A stretch of 64,000 bases of DNA from CBDCCT01 sp965214995 (GCA_965214995.1 CBDCCT010000002.1:5022001-5086000), one strand, 5' to 3'; counted from the stretch's first letter, positions 8,623-17,533 are shown. Notes: generated by a model from the letters alone, not told the origin. A program made the numbers and translations.

Positions 8623-9177
8623 ATGAACACACGTGACGCCCTTCTCGACGGGGCCCGCCGCGCCTTTAGCGAGCGTGGTTACGCCGCGACCTCACTTACG
8701 GAGCTGGCCGCCGCTCGAGGGTTGACCAAGGCGGCCATCTACCACCATTTTCCCTCCAAACGGGCGCTGCTCGAGACCCTTTTGAGTAGCGGCACGGCGG
8801 CAGCGCACGCGGCGCTAACGTCGAACGCACGACTCGAGGACAGGTTGAAAGCCTACGTGCAAGTCTATAACGACCACCTCGAGCCCCTGACCGCCGTAAC
8901 CACCGCCCAAGGCTCGAGGCGGGGCGGCGATTTGGAAGCCGTTGAAATCGCTCAGGCACACATGTGGCGCGGCGTCGCGCTTTTGGAACGCGCCCTCGCC
9001 GAGGTCGTCAGTGACGAGCGCGCTAAGCTTCTCGCCCCGACTTTCAGCTCTATCGTCCACGGCGCGTACATGATGGCGCGGCATCACCCCGGTTTGCACC
9101 GCGACGACCTTTTAGACGAGGGCGTGCGTGTATTCGTCTGTGGGCTTAGCGGACTCGGTCTCGAGAGGCAGACATGA
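8623..9177 (+). CDS. TetR/AcrR-family transcriptional regulator
   Basis: A 184-residue one-component regulator. The N-terminal helix-turn-helix reads ...ARRAFSERGYAATSLTELA (in the first 30 residues) followed by GLTKAAIYHHFPSKRALL, the classical TetR DNA-recognition region; the remaining about 130 residues are the variable ligand-binding domain. I chose the ATG at 8623 because homologous TetR proteins begin about here; a GTG at 8593 would add ten residues and cover the palindrome with coding sequence. Its stop overlaps the next start (ATGA), so it is translationally coupled to the membrane-protein and molybdoenzyme genes it probably controls. Confidence 0.85.
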   Translation: MNTRDALLDGARRAFSERGYAATSLTELAAARGLTKAAIYHHFPSKRALLETLLSSGTAAAHAALTSNARLEDRLKAYVQVYNDHLEPLTAVTTAQGSRRGGDLEAVEIAQAHMWRGVALLERALAEVVSDERAKLLAPTFSSIVHGAYMMARHHPGLHRDDLLDEGVRVFVCGLSGLGLERQT

Positions 9178-10199
9178 CGGCGAGGCGCAAAGACAACAAA
9201 GACAACAAAGACAACTTGGCGCTCTGGGGGGGTGTCCTCTTCAGTCTTCTCTTCACCGGGCTCATCTGGGCTCTAGGTGGGCGCTTGGAGAGCGTGCGGC
9301 TCCTGCCCGACCAGGGGGCGGCGTGGTACTACTGGCAGCTTCCCGAGCCCACCTTCTGGACGCGCGCGAGCGTCTGGGGCCTCTACCTCGCTCATCAGTT
9401 CGCCATCTGGGGCACCATTTTTTACGCGCAGACGCGCGTACGGCGCTACGCTAAGGGACTGCACCGCGTCAACTTTGTAGCGCTCGGAATCAACGCGCTC
9501 TTCGTCGCGCTGCACCTCGTACAGACGCACCTCTGGTACGACGGGCTGGCGCAAGACGTGAGCGTCTTTTCCTCGCAGGGCTCGGTCATCGTGCTTTTGG
9601 TCTGGGTTTTGCTCATGGAAAACCGGCGGCGCGGTCTTATCTTTGGCTGGAAAGCGCCCTTTGGCGTGCGGGTGATGGACTTCGCGCGGCGCTATCACGG
9701 CTACTTCTTCGCCTGGGCGATTCTCTACACCTTCTGGTTTCATCCGATGGTGGCGACGAGCGGTCACCTCATCGGCTTTTTCTACACGCTTCTGCTCATG
9801 CTCCAGGGCAGCCTCATGTTCACGCGCGCGCATACCAACCGCTACTGGACCTTTTTTCTGGAGTTTATCGTTCTGGCTCACGGTACGCTGGTTGCGGTAA
9901 TGCAGGCCAACGGCATCTGGCCGATGTTCTTTTTCGGCTTCGCGGGCATTTTCGTAATTACACAGATGCACGGTTTGGGTCTCTCCAAAGGGCTGAGAGG
10001 CGCTATTTTGGCAGCGTATATCGGCGGGGCGCTCTGGGTCTACAACAGCCGCGGTTTCGACAAACTCGATGAAATTCTCCGCATTCCACTCATCGACTAT
10101 CTCGCTGTGCTCGTGCTGGCGGGGCTTTTCGGGGCGGGGCTATGGGTCTCGCGGTGGCTACGCGGCTTGCGTTCTCCCCGAGATGTAGGAGCGTCATGA
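9174..10199 (+). CDS. Polytopic membrane protein of unknown function, histidine-rich, in molybdoenzyme operon
   Basis: A 341-residue integral membrane protein with about nine or ten hydrophobic segments (approximately residues 16-36, 66-88, 100-121, 131-147, 170-190, 193-214, 220-242, 244-262, 270-286, 303-325). Several histidines lie inside or at the ends of these segments (for example in LAHQF, ALHLVQTH, RYHGYF, FWFHPM, VLAHGT and QMHG). I do not recognise the family. Four-nt overlaps with the TetR gene upstream and the [2Fe-2S] gene downstream show it is part of the same operon. I infer, without proof, that it may be a membrane electron acceptor (heme or quinone site) or a transporter for the molybdoenzyme's substrate. 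Confidence 0.7.
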   Translation: MTARRKDNKDNKDNLALWGGVLFSLLFTGLIWALGGRLESVRLLPDQGAAWYYWQLPEPTFWTRASVWGLYLAHQFAIWGTIFYAQTRVRRYAKGLHRVNFVALGINALFVALHLVQTHLWYDGLAQDVSVFSSQGSVIVLLVWVLLMENRRRGLIFGWKAPFGVRVMDFARRYHGYFFAWAILYTFWFHPMVATSGHLIGFFYTLLLMLQGSLMFTRAHTNRYWTFFLEFIVLAHGTLVAVMQANGIWPMFFFGFAGIFVITQMHGLGLSKGLRGAILAAYIGGALWVYNSRGFDKLDEILRIPLIDYLAVLVLAGLFGAGLWVSRWLRGLRSPRDVGAS

Positions 10200-10663
10200 A
10201 ACTTACGGTCAACAGCACCATCTATGAGGTCGAGAATCCCCCCGCCGAGCCCCTGCTGTGGGTGCTGCGCGATACGCTGGGGCTCACCGGCACCAAGTTC
10301 GGCTGCGGCGCGGGCATCTGCGGCGCTTGTGCGGTGCAGGTGGACGGCGCGGTAGTGCGCTCGTGCGTCACGCCGCTCGAGGCCGTCTCCGGCAAAGAGG
10401 TTCGTACCATCGAGGGTTTGGCGCGAGAAACAGCCGAGGGGCTCGAGCTTCACCCCGTGCAGCAGGCGTTTTTCGATGAAAGGGTGCCACAGTGTAGCTG
10501 GTGCATGTCGGGGCAGATGATGACGGCGGCAGCCTTTTTGGAACGCACGCCGAGCCCGACCGAAGCCCAGATCACCGAAGCGATGACCGGCAACTACTGC
10601 CGCTGCGGCTGCTACGTGCGTATCCGCCGGGCGGTGGCGAAGGCCGCGGAGAAGCTCGCGTGA
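10196..10663 (+). CDS. [2Fe-2S] subunit of xanthine-dehydrogenase-family oxidoreductase (IorA/CoxS-like)
   Basis: A 155-residue protein with the two cluster-binding blocks of this family: a plant-ferredoxin-type site CGAGICGAC followed by C at about residue 61, and a C-terminal site CSWC...CRCGC (about residues 101-141). It passes electrons from the molybdopterin subunit to an acceptor. The ATG at 10196 overlaps the previous stop (ATGA); an ATG at 10142 would overlap the previous gene more and is not needed. Length matches the usual 150-160 residues. It is followed, again with a 4-nt overlap, by the molybdopterin-binding subunit. Confidence 0.92.
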   Translation: MKLTVNSTIYEVENPPAEPLLWVLRDTLGLTGTKFGCGAGICGACAVQVDGAVVRSCVTPLEAVSGKEVRTIEGLARETAEGLELHPVQQAFFDERVPQCSWCMSGQMMTAAAFLERTPSPTEAQITEAMTGNYCRCGCYVRIRRAVAKAAEKLA

Positions 10664-12837
10664 GCGCGGAAAGAGAAAAGAGGGAGAAGTCGCGCTGGCG
10701 CGTGTCGCGTCGGGGCTTTCTCGTCGGGCTCGGGGTGACGGGGGTGGGTCTGGCGCTCGGGGTGCGCCTCGGCACCCCCGTAGTGCGGCGGCGTATCGCG
10801 GGCTATCTGGACGGCGCTACCATCCCGGTCAGAGCCGACCACCCACCCGGAGCCTGGTTCGAGGTATCGGAGGAGGGCCGCGTAACGCTCTTCGTGCCCA
10901 AAGTCGAAATGGGGCAGGGAATCCACACCGCCCTTGCACAAATCGCCGCCGAGGAGCTGGGGGTGCCGTGGGAAGACCTCGACGTGGCGCAGGCCTCCAC
11001 CGCTCGAGGGTTCAGGAGTCTCATGGGCACCTCGGGGAGCTTTTCGGTCTCTACGCTCTATACGCCTCTGCGCGAGGCCGCCGCCACGCTGCGCGAGACC
11101 CTGCGGCTCGAGGCCGCACGGCAGCTCGGACTTCCCGCGGACGAGCTGCGCGCCGAGGGGGGTGTGTTCAGGCACGAAGCCACGAACCGAAGCCTCGGCT
11201 ACGGCGAGGTGGTCGCGGCCACCGATATCGCGACGCTCGAGGTGCCGGACGAGCTCCCGCCCCTCAAAGCCGCGAGCGAGTTCACGGTTATCGGAAGATC
11301 CCTGCCGCGCGTGGATCTTCTCGACAAACTCACCGGTAGGGCCGTCTACGGCTACGACGCGCGGCTGCCGAACATGGCCTACGGCGCGGTGGCGCGCCCG
11401 CCGCGTCTAGGCGCGCGTCCCAAAACCGTCGAGAGCGGGGCCGCCTCCACGCTGGAGGGCGTCGTCAGGGTTGTGGTGGAGGACAATTTTGTCGGCGTGG
11501 TCGCTACCTCGCGCGCCCGCGCCTACGACGCGCTGGACGCGCTCGACATAAGCTGGGAGGGCGGCTTAACCCTCGACCAGGCGGACATCGACGCTATGGT
11601 CAGCGTAGACGCGGGTAATGGGGTAGAGATTCAGCGCGAGGGCGACCCCGCCGAGCATCTTCAGGGTAGGACACTGGAAGCCACCTACCGCACACCCTTC
11701 GCCGCCCACGCTCACCTCGAGCCGCAAGCCGCCCTCGTCGCCGCCGAACCAGACAGCGTCGTCGTGTTCGCCTCCACCCAGTTTCCCGACAGCGTGCGTA
11801 ACGACGTTGCTGAGGTGCTCGGGCGTGACCCGGACGAGGTCGAGGTCACCGCGACCTATCTGGGCGGAGGGTTCGGGCGCAAAGCGGGGTCGGACGTTTC
11901 CATCGAGGCGGCGCGCCTCTCGGCTGCGGCGGGACGCCCCGTGCATGTGGGCTGGAACCGCAGCGAAGACCTGCGCTACGGGTACGTCCGCCCGCCGACA
12001 CAGCACGTGCTGCGGGCCGCGCTCGACCCCTCGGGCTACCTGGCGGCGCTCGAGCACCGGCAGGCCAGCGGCGACGTAGCCTTCGCCTTCCTGCCCGGGG
12101 TGGCCGCACTCGTGATGGGGGCCGACTTCGGCGCCTGGCGTGGTGCCATGATTCCTTACAACGTGCCCCACAAACGCACCATAGCCCACCGCGTCGAGCT
12201 ACCCGTCCCGACGGGCTGGTGGCGCGGGTTGGGGCTTTTGCCCAACACGTTCGCGCAGGAGAGCTTTATCGACGAACTCGCATACGAAGCGGGCGCGGAC
12301 CCGCTCGAGTTCCGCTTGCACCATCTGCCCCGTACCGAGTTGGGCGAACGCTTTCGCCGAGTTCTGGAAACAGCCGCGGCGCGCGCCGCTTGGTCCGAGC
12401 CGCCCCCCAGAGGGCGGGCGCGCGGGCTCGCCCTTTGCGTCGATGCGGGTACGGTCGTTGCCGAAGTGGCGGAGGTCTCGGTCGAAGGGGAGAATATCCG
12501 TGTTCACAGGGTGAGCGCCGCCATCGACCCCGGCCTCGTCATCAACCCCGACGGCGTCGAGGCGCAGACGCAAGGGGCGATCATTATGGGGCTCAGCTCG
12601 ACCCTACTCGAGGCCCTCACCCTCAAAAACGGCATGTACGAGGCCGCCAACTTCGACCGTTACCCGCTCCTCACGCTGAAAGACGCCCCCGATATCGAGG
12701 TCGTGGTGCTGGAGAGCGGCGACACCCCCCACGGGGTCGGCGAACCCCCCATCGGACCTATCGCCGCCGCTGTCGCCAACGCGGTGTTCGCGCTTACCGG
12801 CGAGCGCCTTCGCGACTTGCCCCTTCGCTTGAGTTGA
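10660..12837 (+). CDS. Molybdopterin-binding subunit, isoquinoline 1-oxidoreductase beta (IorB)-like, Tat-exported
   Basis: Translated from the GTG at 10660, which overlaps the upstream stop (GTGA), this is a 725-residue protein whose N-terminus reads VSRRGFLVG followed by a hydrophobic stretch, a twin-arginine signal. The body has EMGQGIHTALAQIAAEEL, a central hammerhead domain, GGGFGRK (molybdopterin contact) and near the C-terminus GVGEPPIGP, where the glutamate is the catalytic base. Domain order and length match IorB-type single-chain subunits, which act in the periplasm on N-heterocycles or aldehydes and need a separate [2Fe-2S] subunit. No cytochrome-c gene is present in this operon, which is the common electron acceptor; the membrane protein upstream could fill that role. 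Confidence 0.9.
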   Translation: MSAEREKREKSRWRVSRRGFLVGLGVTGVGLALGVRLGTPVVRRRIAGYLDGATIPVRADHPPGAWFEVSEEGRVTLFVPKVEMGQGIHTALAQIAAEELGVPWEDLDVAQASTARGFRSLMGTSGSFSVSTLYTPLREAAATLRETLRLEAARQLGLPADELRAEGGVFRHEATNRSLGYGEVVAATDIATLEVPDELPPLKAASEFTVIGRSLPRVDLLDKLTGRAVYGYDARLPNMAYGAVARPPRLGARPKTVESGAASTLEGVVRVVVEDNFVGVVATSRARAYDALDALDISWEGGLTLDQADIDAMVSVDAGNGVEIQREGDPAEHLQGRTLEATYRTPFAAHAHLEPQAALVAAEPDSVVVFASTQFPDSVRNDVAEVLGRDPDEVEVTATYLGGGFGRKAGSDVSIEAARLSAAAGRPVHVGWNRSEDLRYGYVRPPTQHVLRAALDPSGYLAALEHRQASGDVAFAFLPGVAALVMGADFGAWRGAMIPYNVPHKRTIAHRVELPVPTGWWRGLGLLPNTFAQESFIDELAYEAGADPLEFRLHHLPRTELGERFRRVLETAAARAAWSEPPPRGRARGLALCVDAGTVVAEVAEVSVEGENIRVHRVSAAIDPGLVINPDGVEAQTQGAIIMGLSSTLLEALTLKNGMYEAANFDRYPLLTLKDAPDIEVVVLESGDTPHGVGEPPIGPIAAAVANAVFALTGERLRDLPLRLS

Positions 12838-12924
12838 CGTCTGCCTTGATTCGAGCAGAGGTTTGTCCCGGAGGTGCATCTGGTGTCTATAGCACCATAA
12901 GGGAAAGAAGCTACCATAGAGCAA

Positions 12925-13212
12925 TGGGGGTGCCCTCAAAACTTACGCTTACGAGCTTTAGCCGCTTTGGATCAGGGGATGAGCAAGACGAAGGTGCATC
13001 AGACCTTTAAGGTTAGCCGAAGCACGTTGGATGATTGGCTCAAATTGCGTTCAGAGACGGGTAAGGTTGAGGCAAACACAGCGTACCGGCGAGGACCTGC
13101 ACCCGTCTTGAGTGACAGCCCAGCATTGAGAGCGTTTATAGAGCAACATAAAGGAAACACGCTAGGGCAGCTTGCCAAAGCCTGGTATGAAGAGAGCGGA
13201 CAACAGCTCTAG
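12925..13212 (+). mobile_element. IS630-family transposase remnant (N-terminal helix-turn-helix part only)
   Basis: The open frame encodes RALAALDQGMSKTKVHQTF then VSRSTLDDWLKLRSETGKVEA, the N-terminal helix-turn-helix block of IS630 transposases, and stops at 13210-13212. The DDE catalytic domain (about 200 residues) is missing and the sequence passes directly into a GNAT gene fragment, so the insertion is an old, truncated one. The first ATG in frame is at 12967; a few more matching codons lie upstream of it. Confidence 0.7.
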
Positions 13213-13694
13213 CACCGGGAAACCCGGATGCGCCCCAGCCCGGAGGTGCCGTCTGGTTCGCGCCGGGCGAGACGCCCTCCCCAAGGAGCTCGCTGCGCGC
13301 GGGCCTACTCATGACGCCTTTTCACTTCGGCCTCGAGGGGACCAGACGCGCCGCCGATTTGGGAAACTATCTGGCGGCGCGCCGGGAAGAACTCATGCCC
13401 GAGCCTCACCTCTACCTCGTGGCGCTCGGGGTGGACCCGAAGGAGCAGGGGAGAAGTTTGGGGCGTGCGCTGCTGCGGCCTGTGCTCGAGCGGGCGGATG
13501 GCGACATGACGCTCCGTTACTTGGAGACCTTCTTGGAGCGCACTGCCAGCTTCTACAGTCGGCTCGGCTTTGAAGTTGTAGCCAAGACAAGACGCCCTGC
13601 CCGACGGGTCTACGTTCTGGTGCATGAGAAGAGGGCCGCGGGGGTGAGAACTTGCGTAAGGTTTATGCGTGAGAAGGCCCGGAGAGCTGCATAA
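13213..13694 (+). pseudogene. GNAT-family acetyltransferase, 5'-truncated
   Basis: From about 13213 the frame reads GGAVWFAPGE and later the acetyl-CoA-binding motif A, LGVDPKEQGRSLGRALL, and the C-terminal YLET...SFYSRLGFEVV block of GNAT enzymes. The usual first 60-80 residues are absent, replaced by the IS630 fragment, and no start codon with a ribosome binding site is present before the ATG at 13311, which would remove part of the fold. I judge it a pseudogene, though a shortened protein from 13311 could still be translated. Confidence 0.65.
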
Positions 13695-13809
13695 GGATAG
13701 TTGTTATGGGAAGTAGATTTAGGCTCCGTGATACGGGATTTGTGTGAGCTTCGCCTAAGTCTCAGCGCCTAGTGATGATTGAAGGCCGACGCAAGTCCTT
13801 AACCTCGCT

Positions 13810-14547
13810 TTAAAGCACTAGCGTTTCCGGCTCATCTGGTTCCGTGCCGACTCTTTCGACCATAGCAATGCTATCCGACAGGTGAAACCGGTCAGGCAGC
13901 GGCGGGTCATCACTGACCGTGTCCACTGTGGCGCTGTAAACGGCAGCAACATAGGTAGCGCCCTCAGCTCGTGTGCTCACATCGAAACGCGCCTCCGTTT
14001 GTATCGTATAGATGTCAGAAACTGCTTGCATCCCGGTCTCGGCGTCAAAGAGTCGAGCAAAATACCCCTTCGCGTTCGGCACGGGTGTCCATTTCACCTC
14101 GACGGTGGGTGCCTCAGCTTGTGCATTGAGCATCGCAGTGATGTTGGTCAGCTCGAGCTCTTCGCTGATGCTATTGAGTTTAACGGTGTGCATAACCCTT
14201 TCTTCGCCTACACTTGCCTCGAGCCGGTACTCACCTTCAACAGGCGGCACCTCGGCTTCAGCGACTACGACCCAATCGCTCCCGACCGGATAGGTGAAGG
14301 TATAGGGCGCACCGCCGTTCCAGCTTTCGGGTCCGGTCAGCGTCATGGTGGCGGCTTGAGCTCTGCTTGTGCGTAGCTTGACGATGAGCGCCGTGCCAAA
14401 CGCCACCTCCGAACTGCCGAGCTGCCGCTGTTGGGTGTATGTACCTGCCGCCACCTCTAGGCGCAGCGACGGCGTAGAGCCGCTGCCGCACCCGGCGAGG
14501 AAGAGGGAGAGTGCTACGAAAAGCCAAAACTTACTTTTATTACGCAT
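13810..14547 (-). CDS. Lipoprotein with fibronectin-like domain, unknown function
   Basis: With the ATG at 14547 the protein is 245 residues and begins with a short basic stretch, a hydrophobic helix and the lipobox LAGC (cysteine about residue 20), so it should be lipid-anchored on the periplasmic or outer face. The second half (about residues 120-230) reads like a fibronectin-type III fold (VEVKWTPVPNAKGYFARLFD). A longer start at 14610 would put 21 residues before the signal and is unlikely. It lies downstream of the giant lipoprotein gene fragment on the same strand; no enzyme motif is visible. Confidence 0.7.
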   Translation of the reverse strand: MRNKSKFWLFVALSLFLAGCGSGSTPSLRLEVAAGTYTQQRQLGSSEVAFGTALIVKLRTSRAQAATMTLTGPESWNGGAPYTFTYPVGSDWVVVAEAEVPPVEGEYRLEASVGEERVMHTVKLNSISEELELTNITAMLNAQAEAPTVEVKWTPVPNAKGYFARLFDAETGMQAVSDIYTIQTEARFDVSTRAEGATYVAAVYSATVDTVSDDPPLPDRFHLSDSIAMVERVGTEPDEPETLVL

Positions 14548-14640
14548 CACTGTTTTGTTACTGATCCCTCTCACTGAAAATATACGCACCACGCCTCCTT
14601 TATCTAGCACTGCCTCTTTGATGAGGTATTAGGCTCCATA

Positions 14641-14856
14641 TCTACACATTACGCTATCGACTGCTTTGAGGACAGACGGCGAAACTTTACGTCCCCCGAG
14701 AACGGCTCCCGGAGGACGCCAGAGAGGGCGACGCGCTGAGACTCGAGCTCTCCACCCAGGGCGAGGCGAGCCGCTTCTCCTCGTCATCGACGAAGCTGAA
14801 GAGGAAGAAGCGGCTCGAAGCCGCCAGAGAGCGCCTGAAGGAGACCTCGAGCTATT
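14641..14856 (+). pseudogene. Degraded small-protein gene resembling DUF3006
   Basis: Two frames together read HYAIDCFED then, after a shift near 14674, AKLYVPRERLPEDAREGDAL and a Lys/Arg-rich tail. This order (IDxFEG, vPRxxLPExAxEGD, charged tail) resembles the roughly 70-residue DUF3006 proteins. No start codon is present and an in-frame stop breaks the second frame, so it is a relic. It runs head-on into the 3' end of the giant gene. Confidence 0.4.
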
Positions 14857-16388
14857 CACCGACCTGCTCTCCCACTATTCTGGTTGTCTCCTTGAAATAC
14901 CGGCCACGGCGAAGCTGCGAGTCCTCGCGAACTTGTACGGATAGCGTAGAGTGTGCCATCGTAAGAAGAAGCGTAAAGTGTGCCATCGGAAGCCAGCACT
15001 GGACTCGCGCCACCATCGTCGCTTTCCTCGAACTTCCATTGCAACACACCATTAGCATCCAGAGCGGTGAGTCCGGTTCGGTAAGCCAATATATAAAGGG
15101 TGCCATCTTCACCCAAAACCGCGGGCCAATCAGCGGCAGCATAAACTATGTCATGCGACCATAGAAGCTCGCCGTCAGCACCAAAAACGTCGAGACCTGC
15201 GCCTTCGTATCCAGCTACAGCGTAGACTCTACCGTCAGGACCGACGCTGATGCCCTTCAGTGATGAATTGTTAAGTTCGTAAATGCGCAAAACTGATCCG
15301 TCCGCGCTATCCAACGACGCCGCGTTACCGTAGTAACCCCCAATGTTTACAAGCACACTGCCATCCGTACCGAACGCTATCGGATCCTCAGCCTCCGCCT
15401 TCCACAGAGGTTGCCCCTGAGAGGAGATAGCGTGCAGGCTGTTGTAAAGTGGTATGTAAAGCGTGCCGTCCGGGCCGATTGAGGGCAATCCATACCACCA
15501 TTGGGATTCCACCGGGTCAACGATATGAGTCCAGCGCACCACCCCATCGGGCGCAATCGCACGCAGCGTAGTTTTCTCGTCTAACAGATAGAGTACGCCG
15601 TCGCTACCGACAACAAGACCCTTGAGAACCGTTTTGTATTCGAGCTGCCAGACGAGGCCGCCATCCGGCGCAACGGCGTAGAGGACGCCGCGGTTATTCT
15701 CCTGCCAGCTTGACTTACTGCCCGTGAAGTATATCGTTCCCTCGGGTCCGATGACAGGATAGCTCAAGTACAGATCAGGGTCAGCCACAAATTTCCATGC
15801 TACGTCGCCATTTGCGGTGAGAGCGACGAGTTCGCCATCAGAAAAGTCGCCGTAGCTGTAGGCGGTAATGTAAACCGTTCCGTCGAATCCAAGGGCCGGT
15901 GCATTTACATTCTCATGCCCACTCTTGAAAGACCACTTACTCGTCCCCGGTGCATTGGGGTCCGATACGAAGTTCAAGGTAATTTCGTTTAAGGTTGAGG
16001 CTGCCGTAGCGCTCACTTCTTTATAAAAGTTTACCGTGGTGGCACCGTGAGAAAGACTGATGTCAAGCGACCACTCCGCGGCCTCAAAACCATCTGTGAC
16101 AAGGAGCAGTTCGTACCCGCCCGCCTCATCCGTTACAACGGTTGCGAGTTCTTGCCGCCAATAAGAAGAGGCGTCGCTGAAAACGACAGTTGCTCGACTT
16201 AAAGCGTTGCCTTGCACATCCCTGACCACGCCCTGAAGCTTCAAAGCAGTGAGAGGTGCCGCAAGTTCAACTTTAACCGTTTGCACTTCGCTACTGGGTG
16301 CTGCGGGCTGCGTGGTGACTATGGTGTTGGCTAGCGAGGTACCGTACCTGTCGGTCACATGGTGGTTTGTGATACTTATGTCTTGCAA
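14856..16388 (-). CDS. C-terminal fragment of the IS-split giant protein: carboxypeptidase-regulatory-like repeat plus PQQ-type propeller
   Basis: The open frame gives 510 residues, of which the first few (to about residue 6) come from the end of the insertion element. From the TNHHVTDRYG stretch on it continues the frame of the giant gene exactly. Residues about 50-150 form a carboxypeptidase-regulatory-like beta-sandwich (LQGVVRDVQGNALSRATVVF), then about eight blade-like repeats of the type PDGTLYIPLYNSLHAI / GDVAWKF / GTIYFTGS form a PQQ-type propeller to the end. There is no signal peptide, so any product translated from the IS-borne ATG would stay in the cytoplasm. Probably non-functional as it stands. 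Confidence 0.75.
   Translation of the reverse strand: MQDISITNHHVTDRYGTSLANTIVTTQPAAPSSEVQTVKVELAAPLTALKLQGVVRDVQGNALSRATVVFSDASSYWRQELATVVTDEAGGYELLLVTDGFEAAEWSLDISLSHGATTVNFYKEVSATAASTLNEITLNFVSDPNAPGTSKWSFKSGHENVNAPALGFDGTVYITAYSYGDFSDGELVALTANGDVAWKFVADPDLYLSYPVIGPEGTIYFTGSKSSWQENNRGVLYAVAPDGGLVWQLEYKTVLKGLVVGSDGVLYLLDEKTTLRAIAPDGVVRWTHIVDPVESQWWYGLPSIGPDGTLYIPLYNSLHAISSQGQPLWKAEAEDPIAFGTDGSVLVNIGGYYGNAASLDSADGSVLRIYELNNSSLKGISVGPDGRVYAVAGYEGAGLDVFGADGELLWSHDIVYAAADWPAVLGEDGTLYILAYRTGLTALDANGVLQWKFEESDDGGASPVLASDGTLYASSYDGTLYAIRTSSRGLAASPWPVFQGDNQNSGRAGR
16370..16374. repeat. Target-site duplication TGATA, left copy
   Basis: TGATA directly precedes the left inverted repeat of the insertion element; the same five bases follow the right end at 17534-17538. 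Confidence 0.75.
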
Positions 16389-17533
16389 CTATGCAGGGAG
16401 CTGAGAAAGTATGTGCTGGTGGTAGTTTAAGGTGTGAAGACTCAAACGCACCAGCACACGAACAGTCTACTAAAAAAGCTCGAAGCACTGCTATGGAAAG
16501 AGCGGGAGGTCCGGGTGTTTCGGGCACTGTTGGCGCTGTTGCTGGACTGCAACCTGAGAACGACCTTGCAGAACGTCAAGGGGTTCTCGGCCAGTACCGC
16601 GAGCCGCTTTTTCGCTTGCGAACACGCACCCGATGCGGTGTTCTGGGAGGAGCTGAATCTCTGGCAGCTAAAGCAGCTTTACGGGGTGCCAAGGCGCGGG
16701 CGACGTGGGGACGTAGTTTTGAAGCTCGACCTGACCTGCATCGAGAAGACGGGCAAGTGTATCCCCTTTGCCAGGGTGTTTAACCGCTCATACGGGATTC
16801 AGTTGGTGGTGCTGCACGTGTGCTTTGGGGGTTTAAGCTTTCCTCTGGCTTACCGCATCTACCGCGGTAAGGGTAAAGAAACGCCTGCGGACTTAGCGCT
16901 TGAACTCCTGGAGAAGTTTCCGGCCTCACACTGGTTAGCAAAAACCGTGGTTCTGGCTGATGCCGGCTTTGGGAGCCGTGAGTTCATCCAAGGCTGTCAG
17001 GACTTAGGCTTTACCCGGCTGCTCGTGGGCGTGCGCTGTGACCGCAGGCTTAGCGATGGCCGTAAGCTTACCCAGCTAAAGCAACGTGGGGAAAGGGTCG
17101 TGCTGCATGACCTTGCTGAGCAAGCGCTCTGGGCCAGTTGGTGTGACGTCAAGCGCGAGGAGGGTAAAAAACGTTTCTACCTTGTGTCTACTTTTGCTGC
17201 TGGCGGCGCCTACCTTGCCAGACGCTACCGCAAGAGGTGGCTGGTTGAGGCGTTTTTCGATTCCATAAAACACGACTTCGGCCTCAAAGAAGCGCGCCTC
17301 AGGACCCACACCGGCATTCGGCTCTGGATTTTCTTCGCTTGTCTTGCCTACAGCTTCGCTTCTCTAGCAAGGTTCCTAAACAAGCAGACCATCACCTTAC
17401 TTCAAGCGGCCCAGCGCATCCTCGACACACTCACTGATGTGCGCCTCGTTGGGCTCATGCTCGACTGTGAGCGCTTCTCTCAGTGTAGTCCGCTACGCCT
17501 CAAACTCGTGGCTGTATAAGTGCAAGACATAAG
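16375..17533 (+). mobile_element. IS4-superfamily insertion element, complete
   Basis: The element is 1,159 bp. Its ends are inverted copies: the left begins CTTATGTCTTGCA and the right end, reverse-complemented, begins with the same 13 bases, after which matches continue imperfectly (TAT, CAG). It carries one intact transposase gene reading left to right. Flanking TGATA duplications and exact restoration of the interrupted reading frame on removal show a simple, fairly recent insertion. A 5-bp duplication is short for classical IS4 members (9-13 bp) and closer to related branches, so the exact family is not assigned. Confidence 0.88.
16434..17519 (+). CDS. Transposase, IS4-like DDE type
   Basis: A 361-residue transposase with an intact catalytic triad: D99 (KLDLTCIEKTGK), D176 (VLADAGFGS) and E272 within the Y-(2)-R-(3)-E-(6)-K signature of IS4-group enzymes (Y265, R268, E272, K279). 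The start is a GTG at 16434. The N-terminal 60 residues form a helical DNA-binding region. No frameshift or stop interrupts it, so the element may still be mobile. Confidence 0.88.
   Translation: MKTQTHQHTNSLLKKLEALLWKEREVRVFRALLALLLDCNLRTTLQNVKGFSASTASRFFACEHAPDAVFWEELNLWQLKQLYGVPRRGRRGDVVLKLDLTCIEKTGKCIPFARVFNRSYGIQLVVLHVCFGGLSFPLAYRIYRGKGKETPADLALELLEKFPASHWLAKTVVLADAGFGSREFIQGCQDLGFTRLLVGVRCDRRLSDGRKLTQLKQRGERVVLHDLAEQALWASWCDVKREEGKKRFYLVSTFAAGGAYLARRYRKRWLVEAFFDSIKHDFGLKEARLRTHTGIRLWIFFACLAYSFASLARFLNKQTITLLQAAQRILDTLTDVRLVGLMLDCERFSQCSPLRLKLVAV

Noticed and set aside
10501..10659. Upstream extension of the molybdopterin subunit to a GTG at 10501
   Set aside because: It would overlap the [2Fe-2S] gene by 160 bp; the GTG at 10660 gives a proper Tat signal and a 4-nt overlap.
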